Shown: one piece after another, positions 1-7,500 of the stretch
Position numbering within the stretch: position 1 is the stretch's first letter
Layout: every line of letters begins with the position of its first letter
Assembly: GCA_002372735.1 (NCBI GenBank)
Contig: DFIE01000075.1
Location: 1-9,670 of the forward strand
Length of the DNA: 9,670 bases
From: Clostridiales bacterium UBA3705
GTDB taxonomy: Bacteria; Bacillota_A; Clostridia; Oscillospirales; Oscillospiraceae
Direction: 5' to 3'
Notes under the pieces: generated by a model
Databases searched by the model: none
The model's input: the letters and a program-made list of their open reading frames with translations, nothing else
Told to the model about the DNA's origin: nothing
Translations under genes and position numbers: made by a program

Positions 1-42
1 TCAGGCGCAGCCGACTTCATCAGGCTGCCAGGCCGTCTTCCT
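1..42. other. Short flank downstream of the ytvI-like gene
   Basis: This is the 3' flank of the leftward membrane-protein gene, cut by the window edge. It holds a 6-bp inverted repeat, GCAGCC at 7-12 and GGCTGC at 23-28, with a 10-base loop. No T-run follows on the minus strand within the window, so it cannot be called a terminator. An ATG on the minus strand at 50-48 overlaps the end of the upstream gene and stays open to the edge for 16 codons. That is too little to call a second gene. Confidence 0.3.
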
Positions 43-1095
43 TCATTCATTCACCCGCAGGGTCAGCAGCTGGCGGGTCAGGATGGCGCAGATGGGCAGC
101 AGGATCATCCCGGCCACGCCCAGCAGCCGGTATCCCACGTAAAACGCCGCCAGGGTCACCAGGGGATGCAGCCCCAGCTGCCTGCCCACCACCCGGGGCT
201 CCAGACAGGTCCGGGCCAGGGTGGACAGCCCGTACAGGGCCAGCAGGCCCAGCCCCAGCCGGCGGTCGCCCTGCAAAAAGCCCACCAGGGCCCAGGGCAC
301 CAGCACCGTCCCCGTGCCCAGCACCGGCAGGGCGTCCATCAGGGCAATCAGCCCGCCGAACAGCAGGGGGAACTCCACCCCCAGGGCCCAGAGCCCCAGG
401 GTCAGCACCCCAAAGACGATGCCCATCATCTTCAGCTGGGCCCGCAGATACCCGCCCAGGGCCCCGTGGATCTCCGCCCGGAGCCGGATCAGGCGCTTTC
501 GCCAGGCCGGGGGCAGCCGCCTGCGCAGCCACAGCTGGATCTCCGGCAGCCCCGCCGAGAATAAAAACGTGGCCACCACCGTGGTGCCCAGGGTCAGCAG
601 GGTGCCGGGCAGCCCGGCCACCAGCCGGGATACCAGCCCCGTCAGCCGGGCCGCCAGCCCCTGGGCCAGGCCCGACCCCCCGGTGAGCAGCCGGCCCACC
701 CAGTCCTCCAGCCCCCGGCCCAGCTCCGGGGGCAGCCGGCCGGCCAGGGCGTCCAGCCAGGCGCGCAGCTGCTCCACAGGACCCCGTAGATTCTCCAGCA
801 GCCCCGGCAGCTCCGCCGCCAGGGACCGCAGCTCTCCAAACAGCACCCGGGCAAAAAACCAGACCACCGCCCCCAGCAGCACAAACAGCCCCCCGGCCCC
901 CAGGGCCGTGCAGGCCCACCGGGGCAGGGGCGTTTTCCGCTGCAGCCACCCCACCGGCCCCTCCGCCGCCAAGGACAGGCCGTAGGCCAGGAAAAAGGGC
1001 AGCCCCAGGGGCAGCACCACCAGCACCCCCACTGCCAGCCCCCCAATCACCATCCCCGCCCGGGTCAGTACCCCGCGCAGCCTCTTTGCCTGCAT
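43..1095 (-). CDS. ytvI: AI-2E family transporter / sporulation membrane protein YtvI-like
   Basis: This is a complete 350-residue polytopic inner-membrane protein of the AI-2E transporter superfamily (PF01594), close in size to Bacillus YtvI. Hydrophobic segments lie at about residues 14-43, 62-86, 160-182, 222-256, 258-275, 278-292 and 308-340. A soluble, Leu/Arg/Gly-rich stretch at about 87-158 separates the N-terminal pair from the C-terminal bundle, as is usual in this family. Family-like motifs are DALPVLGTG at 254-262 and EPRVVGRQLGLHPL at 299-312. The start at 1095 is chosen because AAAGGA lies 10 bases upstream; the frame stays open further upstream to 1380, but that extension is low-complexity and not protein-like. 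AI-2E members export small molecules or act in Na+/H+ exchange, and YtvI belongs to the sporulation set in Firmicutes. The substrate cannot be read here. Calling the exact subfamily YtvI rather than a generic AI-2E permease is inference. Confidence 0.82.
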   Translation of the reverse strand: MQAKRLRGVLTRAGMVIGGLAVGVLVVLPLGLPFFLAYGLSLAAEGPVGWLQRKTPLPRWACTALGAGGLFVLLGAVVWFFARVLFGELRSLAAELPGLLENLRGPVEQLRAWLDALAGRLPPELGRGLEDWVGRLLTGGSGLAQGLAARLTGLVSRLVAGLPGTLLTLGTTVVATFLFSAGLPEIQLWLRRRLPPAWRKRLIRLRAEIHGALGGYLRAQLKMMGIVFGVLTLGLWALGVEFPLLFGGLIALMDALPVLGTGTVLVPWALVGFLQGDRRLGLGLLALYGLSTLARTCLEPRVVGRQLGLHPLVTLAAFYVGYRLLGVAGMILLPICAILTRQLLTLRVNE

Positions 1096-1105
1096 GACAC
1101 AAACG

Positions 1106-1111
1106 TCCTTT
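1106..1111 (-). promoter_or_regulatory. Ribosome binding site of the ytvI-like gene
   Basis: AAAGGA on the minus strand sits 10 bases before the ATG at 1095-1093. It decides the start codon over longer upstream options in the same frame. Confidence 0.7.
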
Positions 1112-1461
1112 CTATGGAAATTGTCCGGGCTGCGGGTCCTGCCGCCCCCACGCCGGGCAGCCCCTGCCGCCGCCCTGCCGGTGTTAGTATCCCCGGAACC
1201 GGCGGCTTTCAACCCCGGAGAGAAGAAATTCATCCGTATTCCGCATATACGTAAAATTATCGGATATATGTGAACAAAAAGAGATGTTTTGGTCGTTTTT
1301 TTCCTCAAAAACGCCGGGACGGAGGGAAAAAGATGGAAATATGTCATAATTTCCCTTGGGCGAATTTGTGAAAATCGCACAGTTTGGCTGCGGAAACAAC
1401 CGGTAAAAATTTGGCTTGTTCACAAAAGATGAAGATATTTTTAAGGAACCGCGAATTGCCC

Positions 1462-1490
1462 TTGACATTTTATTCATAAAGTGTTTAAAT
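1462..1490 (+). promoter_or_regulatory. SigA-type promoter of the giant protease gene
   Basis: A perfect -35 TTGACA at 1462-1467 is followed by a 17-base spacer and a -10 of TTAAAT at 1485-1490. The dinucleotide TG at 1482-1483, one base before the -10, gives an extended -10. The predicted transcription start is near 1497, which leaves a leader of about 80 bases. The surroundings are AT-rich in an otherwise GC-rich window. The match suggests a fairly strong housekeeping promoter. Confidence 0.75.
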
Positions 1491-1522
1491 ATTCTATACA
1501 AGGGAGTATGCCCCTAAATCCA

Positions 1523-1552
1523 TATTATGTCCCGTGGGAGCGGGTCATGATA
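1523..1552 (+). promoter_or_regulatory. Leader hairpin upstream of the protease gene
   Basis: Bases 1523-1534 pair with 1541-1552 around the six-base loop TGGGAG. There are 11 pairs including one G-U, with one T-T mismatch at 1530/1545. The loop-proximal part is CCCG/CGGG. The hairpin ends 11 bases before the ribosome binding site and is followed by no T-run, so it is not a terminator. It could stabilise the 5' end of a very long mRNA or be a protein-binding site; the function is unknown. Confidence 0.5.
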
Positions 1553-1563
1553 AATTCCCAAAA

Positions 1564-1568
1564 AGGAG
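1564..1568 (+). promoter_or_regulatory. Ribosome binding site of the giant protease gene
   Basis: AGGAG lies 8 bases before the ATG at 1577. A second in-frame ATG at 1571 is only two bases from the site, too close for normal initiation, so 1577 is preferred. Confidence 0.85.
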
Positions 1569-1576
1569 AAATGAGT

Positions 1577-4500
1577 ATGAAGAACGCATCTCTGTTCCGC
1601 CGGATTCTTTCGGTGGCTCTGGTGCTTGCTCTGCTGGCAAGCTTCATGGTTCCTCTGGCCAGCGCCGAGGAAGCCGAGGCTGCCGGGAGCGAAGCGCTTG
1701 AGCTCATCCCGATCGACCCTGGAACGATTGCCTCTCAGAAGGACTTCGCGTCCGATGAGGACAATTCCGTCGAAACGGAAGCCCACAAGCTGACGGATTC
1801 TGTGCGTGTGTCCATCGAGCTGGCCAAGCCCTCCACCATCGGGGCCGGCTACAGCCCGGAAGGCATTGCCCAGAACGCTGAGGCCATGGCCTACCGTGCC
1901 GGCCTGAAGGCTGACCAGGCCAAGATGGTCTCCCGCATTGAGGCTGCCCTTGGCAGCAAGCTGGACGTCAAGTGGAATCTGACCCTGGCGGCCAACATGA
2001 TTTCCGCCAACGTGCTTTACGGCCAGCTGGACGCCATCAAGGCGATCCCCGGCGTGAAGGACGTCATTCTGGAAAATCGTTACGAGCCCCAGGAGGGCGA
2101 GGTCGCTGACCAGCCCGAAAACGGCTCTGCCTCTGTGATGATCGGCTCCAACATCACCTGGGCCGCCGGCTACACCGGCGCCGGCAGCAAGGTTGCCATC
2201 ATCGACACCGGCACAGACGTGGACCATCAGTCCTTTGATCCCGCAGCGCTGGAGTATGCGCTGAAGCAGAACGCAGAGGAAAAGGGCGTCTCCTATGACG
2301 AGTACGTTGCCTCTCTGAATCTGCTGACCGCCGAGAAGATCGAGGCTGTCAAGGGCGAGCTGAACGCTGCCATCGGCTCCGGCGAGGCTGCCTACAAGAA
2401 CCTCAAGATCGGCTACGGCTACAACTACGTTGACAAGGACGTCAACTACATCGTCCACAAGGACGACACCCAGGGCGAGCACGGCTCCCACGTCTCCGGC
2501 ATTGCGGCGGCCAACCGCTTCATCAAGGTAGACGGCGAGTTCCAGCCCGCGCTGCAGGTGGCAGGCACTCAGGGCGTGGCTCCCGACGCTCAGCTTGTCA
2601 CCATGAAGGTCTTCGGCAAGGGCGGCGGCGCCTACGACTCCGACTACATGGTCGCCATTGAGGACGCCATCGTGCTCGGCTGCGATTCCGCCAACCTGTC
2701 TCTGGGCTCCTCCGTGGCCGGCTTCGGTTTCTCCGACGGCTACGAGAACGTGCTCAACGAGCTGGTCGAAAAGGGCACCGTGGTGGCCTTCTCCGCCGGC
2801 AACAACGGCATGTGGTACGACACCCCCTACAACGCCAACATGTATCCCTACATGTACGCCGATGACTCCAAGATGGCCACCGGCGGCAGCCCCCAGACCT
2901 TTACCAACACCCTGTCCGTTGCCTCTGTTGACAACTCCGGCCAGACCGGCATGCCCCTGATCTTCGGTGACATGCACGTGTTCTACTCCGAGACCAGCGG
3001 CTACGGCAACGACCCCATCGCCACCCTGGCGGATGCGGGCGAGCTGGAGTACGTCTACATTGACAGCCCCGGCGTGGACGACAACGAGCATGTGGGCCAG
3101 GCGGGCGACGACTTCATGGCGCTGGGCGCCGACGTCCTCACCGGCAAGGTTGCCCTCTGCAACCGCGGCACCTCCTCCTTCTTTGCCAAGGCGAACGCGG
3201 CTGTTGCCCAGGGCGCTGTGGCTGTGGTCATTGTGAACAACCAGCCCGGCACCATCAACATGAACCTGTCCGGCTACAACTACCACGCCCCCGCGGTCTC
3301 CATCACCCAGGCTGACGGCGCCGGCATCAAGGCCCAGTCCGAGACTGCCGAGGCCAACGGCATCACCTACTACACCGGCACCGTTTCCGTGGCTGGTGAG
3401 CTGGAGGTTCTGGTGGGCGAGCCCTCCGACACCGTCACCGTGTCCTCCTTCTCCTCCTACGGCGTGCCCGGCACCCTGGTGCTGAAGCCCGAGATCATGG
3501 CCCCCGGCGGCAACATCTACTCCGTCAACGGCTATCACACCGATGACGGCACCAACTTCGCCGGCGGCTCCGATGCCTACGAGGTCATGTCCGGTACCTC
3601 CATGGCTGCGCCTCAGGTTGCCGGTATGGCGGCCATCCTGGGCCAGTACATCCGCGACAACGGCCTGACCGAGAAGACCGGTCTGTCCGCCCGTCAGCTG
3701 ATCAACTCCCTGCTGATGTCCACCGCCCATCCCGTGTTTGACGAGTACGGCCACTACTGGCCCGTCATCCGGGTCGGCTCCGGCCTGGCCAACGTGGCCG
3801 ACGCCGTGTCCGCCAAGTCCTACATCCTGATGGACGAGGACGCCACCCTCTTCCCCGACTCTGCCAAGGACGGCAAGGTCAAGGTCGAGCTGGGCGACGA
3901 CGTGGAGCGCAAGGGTGAGTACACCTACTCCTTCACCGTCTATCCTCTCGAGGGCGAGAAGGAATTCGCCCTGCACACCGATATGTTTGCCCAGTGGCTG
4001 GCCGGCGACGGCGGCTACGGTATGCTGCAGGATACCGGCACCACCCTCATCGGCTCCAACGCCACCTATGAGATCAACGGCGAGACCTACGAGGATACCT
4101 ACCTGCTGGACGCTGACGTCAACAAGGACGGCATCACCAACGCCGAGGATGCCCAGGCCATCCTGGACTACCTGACCGGCGAGAACGACGGCGAGGCTCT
4201 GGACCTGACCGTGGCCGACCTGGACGAGGACGGCGACATCACCACTGCCGACGCCCGCATCCTGCTGGAGGCTGCCCAGACTCCCACCGTCAAGATCACC
4301 GAGCCCACCAAGGTCACCGTGAACCTGACCCTGGATCCCGACGACGTGGCCTTCCTGCTGAACTACTTCACCAACGGCTTCTATGTACAGGGCTACACCT
4401 ACATTGATCCCGTGGCCGACGCCGAGGGCGCCCTGGACGTGACCCACTCCATCCCCATTATGGGCTTCCTGGGCTCCTGGACCGATCCCTCCATGTTCGA

Positions 4501-7500
4501 CCGTACCTCCGCCATTGACGAGGCCTACGGCACCGGCAAGCTGCCCTACCTGAACAACGCCAACACCAACTACCTGGCCCTCCGCTACGGCAGCGACACC
4601 ACCAACCACATCTACATGGGCAACCCCTACGCCATCGAGGACGAGTTCCCCGCTGACCGGCTGGCCATGTCCAACGAGACCACCATCCAGCAGTTCAACT
4701 ACCAGCCCATCCGCAACATCGGCACCATGGGCAGCGCCATCCTGGACGAGGAAGGCAAGGTCATCTGGGTGGGCGGCCTGAACTACAACCGCTACTGCGC
4801 CTACTACTATCCCGCACAGAGCGCCTGGCAGAGCACCAGCGCCTCCAACCTGAGCGTGGGCAAGAAGCTGGGCTCTCTGGGCCTGAACGACGGCGACAAG
4901 ATCACCGTTGGTATGTTCGCCCTGCCTGAGTACTACGCCATCACCAACGCCAAGGCCAACGGCGAAATCGCCACCCAGGGCACCCTGGACGCCGACGGCT
5001 TCAAGTCCGTGCTGGAGTCCGGTCTGGTGGGCGACGGCGCTGCCATCAAGTACACCGTCACCATCGACAACCAGGCCCCCGTGGTCGCCGGCGCCTTCCG
5101 CGATCTCATCTCCGGCGACATCACCGTCAAGGCCACTGACGACAACTACATCGCCTATGTTGCCGTGCTGAACAAGTCCGGCACCAAGGAATTCGTGGGC
5201 GTTGTGCCCGAGCAGACCGAGCCCGGCCAGACCGTGGAGGTTCCTCTGGATCTGGAAGGCATCAAGCTGCCCAGCACCGTCACCCTGCTGGTTGCCGACT
5301 ATGCCGGCAACGAGGCTGCCTTCGTCGTCTCCCTCGCCGCTGAGGAAGAGGATCTGGGCGGCACCACCGTGGTCTTCACCAACGGCACCGCAGCCCCCGG
5401 CAGCGGCACCCGCGCCCTGGAGATCAACGTCCCCGAGCTGACCTACACCTACAAAACCCAGGAGTTCACCGGCCTGAACGTGTACAGCGCCACCGCCATC
5501 AACGTGGAGGCTGCTGAGTATGTGGACGGCTATGTCTTCATGGCTGCCGACGACGGCTGGCTGTATGCCGCCGAGCTCGCCGCCCTGGATGACGCCGAGC
5601 GTGTCGGCAAGTTTGACGACACCACCCCCATCATCAAGGACATGGCCTTCAACTACAAGAACAACGTTCTGTACGCCATGGGCGATGGCAACAAGCTCTA
5701 CAGCGTGGACCTGATCACCGGCGAGCTCACCCTGGTGGCTGAGCTGAGCCTCAACAACCCCAAGACCTCCAGCGCCTCCTACAAGGCCTCCAAGGGTCTT
5801 GCCATTGACGACGAGGGCAACTTCTACACCACCAACGAGGCTTCCACCTCCTACGCCTACCTGTACAAGTTCACCCTGAACGACATCCAGGACGGCGTGA
5901 TCACCATCGATCCCGTGAACCCCGAGCGCACCGGCACCATGGGCATTTACAACATGGCCTACGGCGGCTCCATGGCGTGGGATCACAACACCGGCAAGCT
6001 GTATGTGGTTTCCAACTACATGTACGGCAAGACCGGCTTCACCCCCTACACCGACTATGACATCGCTCTGTGGGAGCTGAACCTTGAAACCGGCAAGGCT
6101 GCCAAGGCCAACAGCGCCGGCAACACCAGCACCTCGGCCACCCTGTACAACGCCTGCACCGGCCTGTTCATCGTGCCCAGCAAGAGCCACCTGATTCAGC
6201 CCACCGACACCGCCACCTCTCTGGTTGTGGAGCCCACCGAGCTGAATCTGCTCCGCGGCCAGACCGTCACCGCCCTGGCCTCCGTCTTCCCCTGGACCCT
6301 GACTGACAAGTCCGTCACCTGGGCCTCTGCAGACGAAGCCATCGCCACCGTAACCGACGGCACCATCACCGCCGTGGCCGCCGGCGAGACCACCATCACC
6401 GTCACCACCGTTGCCGCTCCCAACCTGACCGCTGAGATCAAGGTCAATGTGGAAGACGCCCCCGCTGCCGACGTGCGCGGCATCATCTGGGACGCCGACG
6501 GCAAGGGCATGGCCTCCATCTTCAACACCAACACCCCCGCTGAGTGGGAGGGTGAAGCCCAGATCGGCAGCTTCGTTGTGGGCGGTCTGGTCGACGACGT
6601 CCTCTACACCGCGGACGACGACACCATGTACGCTGTGGATGCCGACACCTACGAGGTCACCACTCTGGGCGGCATCGCCTCCTCCTGGCTGCCCAGCGAC
6701 GCTGCTGCCCTGCCCGAGGACCTGGCTGAGGCCTTCGGCATCACCGGCCGTCTCATCGGTCTGTGCAACGGCGGCGTGTACTTCGAGGTCCTTGACCCCG
6801 AGGCCGGCAACCTGAACTACTGGAACCTGTCCAACACTGCCTTTGCCGAAGACCCCATGGCGGTCATCGCCTATGCGGGCCGTGAGGACTATGTGGACGC
6901 CGACGGCGAAGAGAATCTCAACACCGCGGCCTACTACATCATCACCGAGGGCGGCGATCTGTACAGCTTCCATATGAACGTGGAAGGCTCCCTGATGTGG
7001 GAGAAGATCGGCTCCACCGGTCTGCTCCTTGACGGCGTTCCCTCCCTGTCCGACAACAAGGCCTCCCTGGTCTATGACGCGGAAGCCGACTTCCTGTACC
7101 TGGCCTACTACGATGGCAACGGCGAGACTGCTTCCCTCTATGCCATCGATCCCAACGAGCCCGCCCGCAACGCCCTGGTCGGCGACTTCGGCGACAAGAT
7201 CTGGCCCGTGGTTGGTCTGTACCAGTACGAGCGCGCCACCGATCTGTCCCTGAAGGTCAGCCCCCTGGATCTGGTTCTCTACGAAGGCGACACCGCCGAG
7301 CTGAAGATCAAGGTCAAGCTGGGCGAGACCAACGAGTACGACGTGGCCATTGCCGATGAGAGCATCGCTTCCTTCGCCGACGGCATCGTCACCGGCCTGA
7401 AGGAGGGCGAGACCACCCTCACCGTCACCACAAAGGACACCAACGCCGCCGGCGAGCACCTGTCCGAGACCGTGAACATCAAGGTCAAGGGCCTGCTGAG

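Larger units (their letters stand above)
1096..1576. other. Divergent intergenic region
   Basis: This 481-base region separates two divergent genes. The part next to the membrane-protein gene (about 1120-1205) is very GC-rich and contains a 7-bp inverted repeat, GGGCTGC at 1127-1133 and GCAGCCC at 1157-1163, which would lie in that gene's leader. The part from about 1220 to 1500 is AT-rich and holds a perfect 7-bp inverted repeat (CGTTTTT 1294-1300, AAAAACG 1307-1313), two inverted copies of TGTGAACAA (1269-1277 and 1416-1424 on the complement), and the rightward promoter. No convincing SigA promoter was found for the leftward gene. GATAAT on the minus strand at 1261-1256 lacks a good -35, and a sporulation sigma factor could be used instead. 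Short frames here, including one of 105 codons on the minus strand, have no recognisable protein character. Confidence 0.75.

Noticed and set aside
1..28. A possible terminator after the ytvI-like gene
   Set aside because: Only a 6-bp stem with a 10-base loop is present and no T-run is visible before the window edge.
47..1102. A 351-codon alternative frame overlapping the ytvI-like gene
   Set aside because: Its translation is Gly/Ala/Pro-rich low-complexity sequence typical of a shifted frame in GC-rich DNA. The other frame gives a coherent membrane protein.
1096..1380. A 95-residue N-terminal extension of the ytvI-like protein
   Set aside because: The extension runs through the AT-rich and GC-rich intergenic sequence, has no membrane or domain pattern, and the start at 1095 has a properly spaced ribosome binding site.
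1184..1501. A 105-codon minus-strand frame in the intergenic region
   Set aside because: It starts with TTG, lacks a convincing ribosome binding site, overlaps the rightward promoter on the opposite strand and resembles no known family.
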